Shown here: positions 42,228 through 50,243 of the stretch, one piece after another
How the letters are laid out: every line of letters begins with the position of its first letter
How positions within the stretch are numbered: position 1 is the stretch's first letter
Source: Halosimplex carlsbadense 2-9-1
GTDB taxonomy: Archaea; Halobacteriota; Halobacteria; Halobacteriales; Haloarculaceae
Length of the DNA stretch: 64,000 nucleotides
Assembly: GCF_000337455.1 (NCBI RefSeq)
Contig: NZ_AOIU01000008.1
Span: 148,957 to 212,956 of the forward strand
Direction of reading: 5' to 3'
The notes under the pieces: model-generated
Seen by the model: only the letters and a program-made list of their open reading frames with translations
The model's database searches: none
Told to the model about the DNA's origin: nothing
Made by a program: the position numbers and the translations under genes

Positions 42228-42953
42228 TCACCGCGACGCCGCGTCGTCGGCCCCCAGTCGCGGGAACGCCCGGGCGGCGAGCCCGACGGCGACGACCGAC
42301 GTTGCGACGCTTCCGACGGCGAGGACGACGCCCGAGGTGGTGAACCCGCCGGCCGAGAAGAGCGCCCCCGTCTCGTAGCGCAGCGGCGGGTGGAGGCCGA
42401 ACCCGTAGTCGACGAGGTCGTTACCGAGGGCGAGCGCCAGCGCGAGGCCGAGCGCGCCGGGCGTGGTCCGCCCGAAGTGCGGCAGGAGGTACGCCTCGGG
42501 AATGAACAGGAGGTGGGTGACCAGCACCCCGAAGTAGCGCCACACGTCGGGGTAGTACAGGCCGAAGTGGAGGTTCAGCGCGAGCGCGAGCCACAGCCCG
42601 GTCTCGACCAGCCAGACGAACGAGATCGTGTACAGATAGGCGAGTACGAGGTTAGCGGGGGCCGCGTCGAGTCGGCGGCCGAGGTTCGGTAGCAGCGTGG
42701 CCAGCGCCAGCGCCATCAACAGCGTCGCGACCGGCGAGTCCATGTACACCGGCCACGCGAGCGTGTCCACCTCGGGCAGCGTCTCCAGGTAGAAGAACAC
42801 GCCGACGAACACGCCCGCGACGTTGGCGAACACGAGCCAGAGGAGACTGGGCGCGTTCTCCAGGTAGTACCGCGCCCATCGGCGCGGGATCACGGCGTGG
42901 CGACCGGCCGCTCCCCCCTCCGCCCGTTCGTCGCCGACCGGCGACTCGTCCAT
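42228..42953 (-). CDS. DUF1405-family membrane protein
   Basis: A 241-residue membrane protein with about five helices. The conserved DUF1405 segments are NLHFGLYYPDVWRYFGVLVTHLLFIPEAYLLPHF and LALGNDLVDYGFGLHPPL. The motif GNDLVDYGFGLHPPL near residue 190 is the family hallmark. No function is known for this family. ATG 42953 is chosen, since it begins an acidic leader MDESPVGDERAEGG; an in-frame ATG at 42980 is also possible. The neighbours do not suggest a role. Confidence 0.8.
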   Translation of the reverse strand: MDESPVGDERAEGGAAGRHAVIPRRWARYYLENAPSLLWLVFANVAGVFVGVFFYLETLPEVDTLAWPVYMDSPVATLLMALALATLLPNLGRRLDAAPANLVLAYLYTISFVWLVETGLWLALALNLHFGLYYPDVWRYFGVLVTHLLFIPEAYLLPHFGRTTPGALGLALALALGNDLVDYGFGLHPPLRYETGALFSAGGFTTSGVVLAVGSVATSVVAVGLAARAFPRLGADDAASR

Positions 42954-43145
42954 AGACGACCCCGAGTCCCCCGGCCACATAGCCGTATCGAAGCCGTAGA
43001 CGACCCGCGCCCCTCCCCCGTCATCCCGCTGACCGGTCCTGTCACGGTCCCACCGCGGTCCCGTCGTGCGGTCTGAAAGCACGCCGGTATAAGGCTACCG
43101 GGGAAGACTTATCCGTTGCCATGGTTGTGATCCACTCGCACAGCA

Positions 43146-43562
43146 ATGTTCGAACAGTTCTCCAGCGGCTACTACCTGGGGCGGCTCTACGTCGAACCCA
43201 GAGAGGGCGACGCGGCGGCTATCGCCGCCGCCCAGCACGAGCAGGTCAACCAGCAGTTGTACGCGGGCGAGGGGGTCTCCCGGACGGACCTCCCACTGGT
43301 AATGAAACTGGAGAACACACACTTCACCGTCTACGGCGACGAGCGCGTCCCTGCCGACACCATCGCCATCCCCGAGTCGCTCGTCGAAGCGACGAACGTC
43401 CGCAACCCCCCCTCGCTCCGGGAGGTGTTCCTCGCCAAGGCCGAGCGCGCCAAGCAACTGCTCTCGGTCGCCGCGGGCACCCCGACCAGCGAGGAAGCCA
43501 TGGACGACGCCGTCCCCGACCACCCCGTCGACGGGGAGTTCGGCGGGCCGACCGGGATCTGA
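43146..43562 (+). CDS. DUF5802 protein
   Basis: A 138-residue soluble protein with the exact opening MFEQFSSGYYLGRLYVEP, which is the hallmark of the haloarchaeal DUF5802 family. A central block (DLPLVMKLENTHFTVYGDERVPADTIAIPESLVEAT) is followed by an acidic C-terminus. The family has no known activity. The next gene (Vms1-like) begins 51 bp later on the same strand with its own TATA-like box, so it is not necessarily co-transcribed. Confidence 0.85.
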   Translation: MFEQFSSGYYLGRLYVEPREGDAAAIAAAQHEQVNQQLYAGEGVSRTDLPLVMKLENTHFTVYGDERVPADTIAIPESLVEATNVRNPPSLREVFLAKAERAKQLLSVAAGTPTSEEAMDDAVPDHPVDGEFGGPTGI

Positions 43563-43581
43563 CCCGGCGCTGGGACCCCGC

Positions 43582-43590
43582 ATTTTAACC
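43582..43590 (+). promoter_or_regulatory. TATA box for the Vms1-like gene
   Basis: CATTTTAACC about 28 nt before ATG 43614 matches the haloarchaeal TATA consensus and spacing for a leaderless transcript. It lies in the 51-bp gap after the DUF5802 gene. Confidence 0.6.
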
Positions 43591-43613
43591 GCACGCGGCG
43601 TCCCCATCCGGTG

Positions 43614-44513
43614 ATGTTAGACCGGGTGCTCGGTCGCGCCGAACTCAAAGAGCGCATCGCGGAGTTGGAGGACGAACTCGACAGCCGCGAGCAACAACTG
43701 GAGGCCGAGCAACGCCGCCGCGCCGACGCCGCCAGCGACCGCCAGGACGCCGAGGAGCGGGTCAACCGCCTCGAAGACCGCATCGCCGAGTTGGAGGGCG
43801 AAGTCGAGCGGCTGCGCGACGGCCAGGCCGGCGCCGACCGGTCGTTCGCCGCCGAGGAGACGCTGCGCGACGGGCGCCTCCGCGCGGTCCTCGACCGCCT
43901 GGAGTCGGTCGAGACCGACCCCGAGGGCGCGTTCACCGCGTACGTCCCGGACGGTCACGACCTGTCCGAACCCGTCCGGGAGGCCTTCGGCGACCGCGCG
44001 GCGCTGGTGGGCCGCGCCGCCCCCTGTCTCGCCGTCACCGACGACGCCGCACTGGTCGACAGCTGTCTCTCCGTGCCGAACCCGCCCGAGCCGTTCGCGG
44101 AGTGGAGCGACGCCTTCGCGTTCGACCGGTCGTGGTTCGAACCCACGGGCTCGTTCACGTTCGCCCTCGTCCGCTCGGATCTGTTCGCCATGGGCGAGTA
44201 CGACGGGGACGAGCGAGTGGCGTTCCAGGGGTTCGACTCCGAGTTGAAGAGCCAGCACTCCAAGGGCGGCTACTCGCAGGCCCGCTTCGAACGGCTGCGC
44301 GACGAGCAGATCGAGAATCACATCGAGCGCTGCCAGGTGGCGCTGGAAGACCGGGAGACCGAGCGGCTGTACGTCGTCGGCGAGCGCACGGTGCTGGACG
44401 AGTTCGAAGAGGTGGCGGACGGGGTTTCGTCGGTCAGCGCCTCCGGTGAGCCCGAGCCCGCTCTCGACGAGGCGTTCCGGGAGTTCTGGCAAGTACGGTT
44501 GCGAGCGTTGTAG
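43614..44513 (+). CDS. Vms1/Ankzf1-type release factor-like protein
   Basis: A 299-residue protein with an N-terminal coiled coil (about 10-75, LKERIAELEDELDSREQQLEAEQ). A C-terminal Vms1-like peptidyl-tRNA hydrolase domain holds the motif QHSKGGYSQARFER (about 218-231), the family's catalytic-region signature. In eukaryotes Vms1 frees nascent chains from stalled 60S ribosomes; haloarchaeal members are annotated as Vms1/Ankzf1-family. The long coiled coil suggests a scaffold or dimer. ATG 43614 follows a GTG at 43611; either is possible. Ribosome rescue in archaea by such a protein is an inference, not shown here. Confidence 0.87.
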   Translation: MLDRVLGRAELKERIAELEDELDSREQQLEAEQRRRADAASDRQDAEERVNRLEDRIAELEGEVERLRDGQAGADRSFAAEETLRDGRLRAVLDRLESVETDPEGAFTAYVPDGHDLSEPVREAFGDRAALVGRAAPCLAVTDDAALVDSCLSVPNPPEPFAEWSDAFAFDRSWFEPTGSFTFALVRSDLFAMGEYDGDERVAFQGFDSELKSQHSKGGYSQARFERLRDEQIENHIERCQVALEDRETERLYVVGERTVLDEFEEVADGVSSVSASGEPEPALDEAFREFWQVRLRAL

Positions 44514-44889
44514 ACTGTGGCGGAGTGAAAATCGGAACTTCCGCGAGCAGCACGGCCACGAACAGCGTGACAGCACCGAGTGCGAACGGAACAACAGCAA
44601 CCGCAGACAGCGTGAAAGCCCCGCTCCTTTCATTCCCACCCGCACAGACTGGCCGATCAGCCGACATGGGCGGGAATGAAAGGGGCAGCCTGCTTCGGGA
44701 AGCCCGACGCAGCAAGCACTGGAGCGAACGGAGTGAGCGAAGCGCGCAGCAAGGCGCGCGACCGAAGCAGGCTGGGGCTTTCACGCTGTTCGCGGTCATG
44801 ATCGAGCCTGCGGTCGCGGTGCTGAGAGCGGGGACTGAGAAAGCCCCCTCCACCGTGCGATTAAATCCGACCCGCACGAACACCGATCC
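44514..44889. other. Spacer with structured repeat before the DgcN-like gene
   Basis: 376 bp. It contains the nested-hairpin element at 44608-44788 and the TATA-like TTAAAT (44861-44866), which lies about 26 nt before the ATG at 44890 and is probably the operon's promoter. The first 90 bp hold no recognisable gene. Confidence 0.55.
44608..44788. repeat. 181-bp element with three nested stems
   Basis: Outer stem CAGCGTGAAAGCCCC (44608-44622) pairs perfectly with GGGGCTTTCACGCTG (44774-44788). Inside, a hairpin forms between about 44625-44641 and 44668-44684 (CCTTTCATTCCC with GGGAATGAAAGG), and another stem CAGCCTGCTTCGG (44686-44698) pairs with CCGAAGCAGGCTG (44763-44775). The whole unit would fold like a three-way junction as DNA or RNA. 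No gene is inside. It may be a mobile element, an RNA, or a terminator for the gene before it. Confidence 0.75.
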
Positions 44890-45912
44890 ATGCGTGTCGC
44901 GATCCTGGCCCACGAGGGGTTCCCCGACCGGGCGAAGACCGCCGTCGGGATCCTGCAGTACGGCGACCACGAGGTGGTCGCGGTGCTGGACCGAACCCGC
45001 GCCGGCGAGCGCGTCCGCGACCACGTCCCGGACGCGGCCGACGCCCCCATCGTCGACGGCATCGACGCGGTCGGGGAGCCGATCGACGCGCTCGTCGTCG
45101 GGATCGCGCCCATCGGCGGCGGCTTCGATGAGACGTGGCGACCGGACGTACGCGGCGCGCTCGAACGCGGCGCCGACGTGGTCGCCGGCCTGCACTACTT
45201 CCTCGGCGACGACCCCGAGTTCGCCGACCTGGCCGACGAACGCGACGCCGCGATCCGCGACCTGCGCCGGCCGCCCGACGACTTGACCGTCAGCGAGGGG
45301 ACGGCGAGCGATGTCGACGCCGAAGTCGTCCTCACCGTGGGCACCGACTGCTCGTCGGGGAAGATGACGACGACGTTCGAACTCGCGGCGGCGGCCCGCG
45401 ACCGCGGGGTCGACGCCGGCGTCGTCCCAACCGGCCAGACCGGAATCGCCGTCGAGAACTACGGGATCGCCGTGGATCGGGTCGTCTCGGACTTCGCCGC
45501 CGGCGCGGTCGAGCGGATGGTCGAGGAGCGCGCCGCCGAGTTCGATGTACTCTTCGTCGAGGGCCAGGGCGCCATCGCTCACCCCGCCTACTCGGGCGTG
45601 ACGACGAGTATCCTCCACGGGGCGATGCCCGACCGGCTCGTCCTCTGTCACGTCGCCGACCACGAGGCCGTCCACGGCTACGAGCACGTCCCGATCCCGC
45701 CGCCAGGCGAGTACGCGGCGCTCTACGAGTCGCTGGCCGCGCCCGTCGCGCCCGCCGAGGTGGTCGCCGGGGCGCTGAACACCCAGCGACTCGACGACGA
45801 CGCGGCCGGCGCCGCGGTCGAGGAGTACGCCGAGGCCATCGACGCGCCCGCGACTGACCCCGTCCGCTTCGACGCGGCCGAGTTGCTCCCGGCGGTCCTC
45901 GGGGAGGACTGA
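44890..45912 (+). CDS. DUF1611 protein, DgcN-like
   Basis: A 340-residue protein of the DUF1611 family. A P-loop-type motif GTDCSSGKMTTT sits at about residues 151-162 and VEGQGAIAHPAYSGVTT at about 223-239. The N-terminal domain has an NAD-binding-like pattern (MRVAILAHEGFPDRAKTA). Next to a dipeptide epimerase-like gene this is the DgcN-DgcA arrangement. In marine bacteria DgcN acetylates D-glutamate and DgcA racemises the N-acetyl form. Here the start codon of the epimerase gene is 2 bases after the stop (45912/45915). The archaeal substrate is an inference. Confidence 0.8.
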   Translation: MRVAILAHEGFPDRAKTAVGILQYGDHEVVAVLDRTRAGERVRDHVPDAADAPIVDGIDAVGEPIDALVVGIAPIGGGFDETWRPDVRGALERGADVVAGLHYFLGDDPEFADLADERDAAIRDLRRPPDDLTVSEGTASDVDAEVVLTVGTDCSSGKMTTTFELAAAARDRGVDAGVVPTGQTGIAVENYGIAVDRVVSDFAAGAVERMVEERAAEFDVLFVEGQGAIAHPAYSGVTTSILHGAMPDRLVLCHVADHEAVHGYEHVPIPPPGEYAALYESLAAPVAPAEVVAGALNTQRLDDDAAGAAVEEYAEAIDAPATDPVRFDAAELLPAVLGED

Positions 45913-45914
45913 GG

Positions 45915-46976
45915 ATGCCAGCGAGCGCCGACGCCGACCTCACTACCGAGTTCGAACGCCTTTCCCTCCCGCTGGCGGACCCGTTCACCATCGCCCGCGG
46001 GACGACCGAGACGGCAGAGAACGTCCTCGTCCAGGTATCCGATGGTTCCCACGAAGGTATCGGCGCCGCCGCGCCGTCGACCTACTACGGCGAGACGCCC
46101 GCGACCGTCGAGGCCGTCCTGCCGGACCTCCTCGAAGTCGTCGAGGAGGTGGGCGACCCGCACGTGCGCCAGCGGATCGACCGCGAGCTACGGGAGCGCG
46201 TCGGAGCCAATCCCGCCGCACGGGCCGCCGTCGACACCGCGCTGGCCGACCTGGCCGCGAAACGCCTCGACGTTCCCCTCTATCGCCAGTGGGGGCTCGA
46301 CCCCGCCGCGGCGCCCACGTCGTCGTTCTCGATCGGCCTCGCCGAGCCCGACGAGACCCGCCGCTGGGCCGAACGCGCCGTCGACGAGGGCTACTCGATC
46401 CTCAAGGTGAAACTGGGGGCCGGCCGCACCGCAGAACGCCTGGCGGCCGTCCGCGAGGGCGCGCCCGAGGCGACGGTCCGCGTGGACGCCAACGCGGCCT
46501 GGACGCCCGCCGAGGCCGTCGCGAAGACCGAAACCCTCTCTGGCCACGGCGTCGAGTTCGTCGAACAGCCGGTCCCTGCCGACGATATCGCGGGACTCCG
46601 TCGGGTCCGCGACCAGGGGGCCGTCCCCGTCGCGGCCGACGAGTCCGTCGAGCGCGCGACGGACGTACCCAGCATCGCCGACGCCGTGGACATCGTCGTG
46701 GCGAAACTCCAGAAGTGCGGGAGCTTGCGGGAGACGCGTCGGGTCGCGGAAATCGCCCAGGCCCGCGGCTGCGAGGCGATGATCGGGTGTATGGTCGCCT
46801 CGAACGCCACCATCGCGGCCAGCGCCCACCTCGCGCCATTGTTCGATTACGCTGACCTGGACGGCTCGCTGTTGCTCGATGCTGATCCCTTCGAGGGCGT
46901 GCCGATGTCCGACGGCGAGATCGACCTCGCGGCGGTCGACCGGTCGGGAACCGGTGCGGTCGAGGTGGACGAGTGA
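45915..46976 (+). CDS. Enolase-superfamily epimerase (dipeptide epimerase or DgcA-like)
   Basis: A 353-residue enolase-superfamily enzyme of the muconate lactonizing subgroup. The two lysine bases are seen in KVKLG (about 160-164) and VVAKLQKCG (about 254). Metal ligands are the Asp of VDANAAW, the Glu of VEQPV and the Asp of AADES, and the DxD near LDADPF closes the site. This is the pattern of L-Ala-D/L-Glu epimerases. As the second gene after a DUF1611 protein it may act on N-acyl amino acids, as DgcA does. The intergenic gap is 2 bases, so one operon is certain. Confidence 0.88.
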   Translation: MPASADADLTTEFERLSLPLADPFTIARGTTETAENVLVQVSDGSHEGIGAAAPSTYYGETPATVEAVLPDLLEVVEEVGDPHVRQRIDRELRERVGANPAARAAVDTALADLAAKRLDVPLYRQWGLDPAAAPTSSFSIGLAEPDETRRWAERAVDEGYSILKVKLGAGRTAERLAAVREGAPEATVRVDANAAWTPAEAVAKTETLSGHGVEFVEQPVPADDIAGLRRVRDQGAVPVAADESVERATDVPSIADAVDIVVAKLQKCGSLRETRRVAEIAQARGCEAMIGCMVASNATIAASAHLAPLFDYADLDGSLLLDADPFEGVPMSDGEIDLAAVDRSGTGAVEVDE

Positions 46977-46992
46977 CCGGTCCCAGCGCCGC

Positions 46993-47466
46993 CTACAGTC
47001 GGTCGACGGTCGCGGCGTAGACGCCGCCGAGCACCAGTCCGTAGACAGCGTGCCACAGCAGCGACGGCACGGCGAAGTTCGGGAACGGCGGCGACGCCGG
47101 TGACCCCACCGCGCCGAGCCACAGCGGCATGACGAGCGCAGCGAGGACCGCCCACGTCAGGACGCCCCAGACGACGCCCGCGCCGACCTGCTCGCCGGGC
47201 GAATCGAGGTCCAGCGCGCCGACGATGGCGGCGAAGACCACGCCCAGCACGGCGCCGTGGGAGGCGTGGACGAACAGCCCCGCGGCGCCGCTGGGCGGCG
47301 GCGCTAGCGCGTACAGCGACGGGATCGCGACGGCGATCGTCGGCTCGTTCATCACGACCACCAGTGCGCCCATCCCGAGCGCGCCGAGTATCCCCCCGAC
47401 CACGCCGGCCTGCCAGGAGTCGTTCGCGTGCGATTCCTCCGTCGCAGCCTCGGTCGCTGTCGACAT
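46993..47466 (-). CDS. Conserved membrane protein, about five helices
   Basis: A 157-residue protein with a hydrophilic start (MSTATEAATEESHAND) and about five hydrophobic helices: VVGGILGALGMGALVVVM, IAVAIPSLYALAPP, ASHGAVLGVVFAAIVGAL, GAGVVWGVLTWAVLAALVM and a final LLWHAVYGLVLGGVYAATV. The repeated glycine-rich pattern G-x-x-G-A-L is seen twice. Similar haloarchaeal proteins exist, but I know no function. ATG 47466 is the natural start; the upstream frame extension lacks a signal. It converges on the epimerase gene and is 148 bp from the convergent ligase gene. Confidence 0.68.
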   Translation of the reverse strand: MSTATEAATEESHANDSWQAGVVGGILGALGMGALVVVMNEPTIAVAIPSLYALAPPPSGAAGLFVHASHGAVLGVVFAAIVGALDLDSPGEQVGAGVVWGVLTWAVLAALVMPLWLGAVGSPASPPFPNFAVPSLLWHAVYGLVLGGVYAATVDRL

Positions 47467-47614
47467 ATCCGAGTGGACTCGCGGGGGGTGAAAGAAACCG
47501 ACTCGACCGTGTGCCCGTGCCGTCACGACGCACGCCGGCGGTACGGTTATGTAGGGCAACCGTTCCGCGAGCGACCCGCAACGGATCCGCAATTACTCGG
47601 CGCGGAGCGTCGGC

Positions 47615-49225
47615 TTAGATCCACTCAGCGAAGTGCTCGCGCCCGCGACTCAGCTCGACGTACTCGCCCTGCATCCGCGCGAGCGCTTCCTCCAGGTCCG
47701 CGCCGTCGGCCAGATGCTCGCGGGCACGCTCCTTCTTCCAGGCGCTGGGCGTGACACCGGCCCCCCAGCGCGCTTCGATGGGGTCGAGGTAGCGGTCCCG
47801 CGTCGCCTCGTCGACCCCCTGCTCGGCCAGCCCGCGCCGAGCGTACTCGAACACCTCGGCGAAGACCTCGTCGCTGTCGTCGGTCCGCTCGCCGTCGGCG
47901 GTCACCCACGCCAACTCGGCGTCGAGACCGTCCTCGACGGCGCCGTAGAAGCTCCGCTCGGCGTCGTCCCACGACAACTCGGCGAGCGGGTGGTCGACGG
48001 CGACCAGCCCTTCGAGAAGGCCCGCGGTGAGCACCTGCAGGCCGACGATGTCGCGGACGGTCGGCTGGGTGGGCAGCGGGCGGTACTCGATGCGCAGCGA
48101 CCGCTGGTCGCAGGCGCCGTCGACGGCGGTGCCGCCGGCCACGCCCCGCACCCACCGCCAGAAGGTGCCCCGCTTGTAGTCGAACTCCCAGGCCGCGCTG
48201 GTCGGGTCGCCGCCCTTCTGGCCCTCCTCTTCCAGGTCATCTTCGTCTTCGATCCACTCTCTGAGAAACGGCGCGAAGCTGTCGTCGGCGACGACGTGTT
48301 CGAGCGCCTCGGCGGGGTCGTCGAGGTCATCGGGCACCCGTACCTTCCGACACCTCTGGTTCATCGACTGCTCGAAGGCGGCGATACGGAGTTCGTGATG
48401 GGTCTCGTCGACGAGCCGTTCGGGGTCGTCCACGTCGCCGTAGCAGTCGCCGGGGAGGAACGGGGAATTGGCCGCCAGCGCGACCAGCGGGCCGAGCGTC
48501 CGGGTCGCGAGGTTGTGATAGCGGGGGAACGAGTCGGTGTCGGGAACCTGGACGTGGGGCTGGATCGAGGTCGCCAGCGACTCGAAGAGGATGGTTCGAT
48601 AGCCCGTCTCGGCGCCGGGGACCGAGAAGTCGATCTCGCCGCCGGCCCGCCGGACGGCGACGTTGTCGAGCGCGCCGTAGCGGGGGTCCTTTCGCATGTT
48701 CCGCGCGACGAGGACCGGGTCGTCGGGGTCGCCGCCGGGGACGACGACCGGGTGGTCGCTCCCGGTGTCCTGACGACCGGGACCGTGAACGGTCACGTCG
48801 TCCAGATAGGCGTGGGTCCCCTCCGCGGGCGCGACCGCGGGCATCGCGTCGAGGACGATTTCGAGGCCGTGCTCGCGCGCTCGCTCGCGGGTGGCGGCCA
48901 GGTCGCTCTCAATCTCGGCGGCCTGGGCGGCGACCCCCTCGTCGTCGAACTCGCTCGGCGCGGCGTTGAGTTCGGCGTTGTGCAGCCCGAGTTCCTTGTC
49001 GGCCGGGCCCTCGTACACGTCGTCGGGGATCGGCGCGAGCGTTCGGTCGGCGCCGTCGCCCGCCAGCGCGTACACTTCCAGCTCCAGGCCCAGCGTCGCC
49101 GCCTCGTTGTCGAAGGCGCCGTCGGCCAGCGCGTCGGTCAGCCGGTCGGCCTGCGCGCGGACCCGCTCGTCGAACGCGTCGGTCCCGGCGAGCGAGCGCC
49201 TGACGAGCGATTCGTGGTCGGTCAT
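47615..49225 (-). CDS. Glutamate-cysteine ligase-like (GCS2) protein
   Basis: A 536-residue protein of the carboxylate-amine ligase/GCS2 type. Family-like segments are LGLELEVYALAG (about 48-59), the GLHNAELNAAP motif, and the SLRIEYRPLPTQPTVRDIVGLQV segment (about 385-407) near the binding site. Haloarchaea use gamma-glutamylcysteine as their main thiol, so a ligase of this type would fit the thiol-related genes in the window. It is longer than the roughly 360-residue haloarchaeal GshA and may be a paralogue with other substrates. ATG 49225 is preferred to 49252. The next gene is a cupin on the same strand. Confidence 0.72.
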   Translation of the reverse strand: MTDHESLVRRSLAGTDAFDERVRAQADRLTDALADGAFDNEAATLGLELEVYALAGDGADRTLAPIPDDVYEGPADKELGLHNAELNAAPSEFDDEGVAAQAAEIESDLAATRERAREHGLEIVLDAMPAVAPAEGTHAYLDDVTVHGPGRQDTGSDHPVVVPGGDPDDPVLVARNMRKDPRYGALDNVAVRRAGGEIDFSVPGAETGYRTILFESLATSIQPHVQVPDTDSFPRYHNLATRTLGPLVALAANSPFLPGDCYGDVDDPERLVDETHHELRIAAFEQSMNQRCRKVRVPDDLDDPAEALEHVVADDSFAPFLREWIEDEDDLEEEGQKGGDPTSAAWEFDYKRGTFWRWVRGVAGGTAVDGACDQRSLRIEYRPLPTQPTVRDIVGLQVLTAGLLEGLVAVDHPLAELSWDDAERSFYGAVEDGLDAELAWVTADGERTDDSDEVFAEVFEYARRGLAEQGVDEATRDRYLDPIEARWGAGVTPSAWKKERAREHLADGADLEEALARMQGEYVELSRGREHFAEWI

Positions 49226-49323
49226 TGCCGGAGGGTGGGCCACCGCGGTCAAAAAAGGCTCGGGCGGCGCGTCGTCCGCGGCGTCCCTCCGTGCTGGCCG
49301 CCCGAGTAGCTCGCTCGCGCCCG

Positions 49324-49779
49324 CTACTCCTCGACGAGTTCGATGGCGTCGTCGCCGGTCGGGACCGCACAGAGGAAGGCTCCTTCCAGGTCGCGCTCGT
49401 TGCGGTACCAGTGGACCGCGCCCGCGGGAATGTGCAGCGCGTCCCCGCCCTTGACCGTGTGCTCCTCGCCGTCAACGGCTTCGCCGTTTACTCGGGGCGT
49501 CTCCGACGCCTCGCTGTCGATGCCGACGACGTACTCGCCCGCGAGGACGTACTGCTCGTGTTCGATCTCGTTTCTGTGTTTCGGCACCTCGGCGCCGGGC
49601 GCGAGCGTGAACCGCCGGATCGCGAGGTTCTCGGCGCCGTGGTCCTCGCCGACCAGCACCGCCTTCGACAGCCCCTCGGCGGCGTCCACCGGCTCGTACT
49701 CGATGTCCTCCGCGCGGCGGACCGTCGGCGTCGCCGGGTCCGCGGTCGATTCGTCGTCGGTCGCCTCACGCTCGCTCAT
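49324..49779 (-). CDS. Cupin-domain protein
   Basis: A 151-residue single-cupin protein. The metal-binding motifs are partly kept: HRNEIEHEQYVLAGEY (with two His and a Glu, about residues 67-82) and the second motif GGDALHIPAGAVHWYRNE (about 113-130). The N-terminus is acidic. Such cupins are metalloproteins of many functions (dioxygenases, isomerases or storage). It sits upstream of the GCS2-like gene (98-bp gap) on the same strand, but no direct link is known. ATG 49779 gives a typical acidic leader. Confidence 0.8.
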   Translation of the reverse strand: MSEREATDDESTADPATPTVRRAEDIEYEPVDAAEGLSKAVLVGEDHGAENLAIRRFTLAPGAEVPKHRNEIEHEQYVLAGEYVVGIDSEASETPRVNGEAVDGEEHTVKGGDALHIPAGAVHWYRNERDLEGAFLCAVPTGDDAIELVEE

Positions 49780-49865
49780 ACCCGCGGCTACGACCCCCGG
49801 GACAATGACTGTGGCCCCGGCGCGGCGGAACGTGGTCGGCGAGCACGGACGATGGGTCAGGCGTG

Positions 49866-50224
49866 GTGGCGCGCGCTGTCGTGCGTTTCATCGCGCGACA
49901 GCATCGTGCGAGGGATGAACGGAGGAACGAAGTGACGGAGTGAATCGGTTGGGGAGGGTTGTGGCCGTCTGCGGTTGTTGTGCGGGGGGGATGCGGAGTG
50001 GGTGCGGCCCCTGGCGGACTGAAAGGGCGAGGCACGTTCGCGCTCGTTCCAGTCGCCTGAGCGGGCTCTATTCGAGGGCGCGAAGCGCCCGAGAATATCC
50101 CGCTCAGCGACCGCGAACGGGCCGAGGGCTTTCACCGCATGCCGTCGAGTGTGGGCGAGCCGACTCAGAGCGAACGGGTCGAGGGCTTTCACCGCATGCT
50201 GTCAAGTGCGGGCGAGCCGACTCC
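49866..50224 (+). repeat. Structured dispersed element, copy 2 (possible ncRNA)
   Basis: Starts GTGGCGCGCGCTGTCG, like copies 1 and 3. The first stem GCTGTCGTGCG/CGCGCGACAGC (one G-U pair) replaces the GCCCGCC hairpin of the other copies. The 28-bp block 50006-50033 is identical to 6458-6485. A hairpin 50070-50096 (ATTC-GA-GGGCGC, GAA loop, GCGCCC-GA-GAAT) has a tandem G-A internal loop, is flanked by GAGCGGG/CCCGCTC and differs entirely from the hairpin in copy 1. The last 70 bases have two tandem repeats of a TCGAGGGCTTTCACCGCATG unit. It fills the 464-bp gap between the cupin and the isomerase. Confidence 0.75.
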
Positions 50225-50243
50225 CCTCGGACATGGCTTTCGT

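Noticed and set aside
44600..44800. Insertion sequence at the nested palindrome
   Set aside because: There are inverted repeats but no transposase frame and no clear target duplication. I list it as a structured repeat instead.
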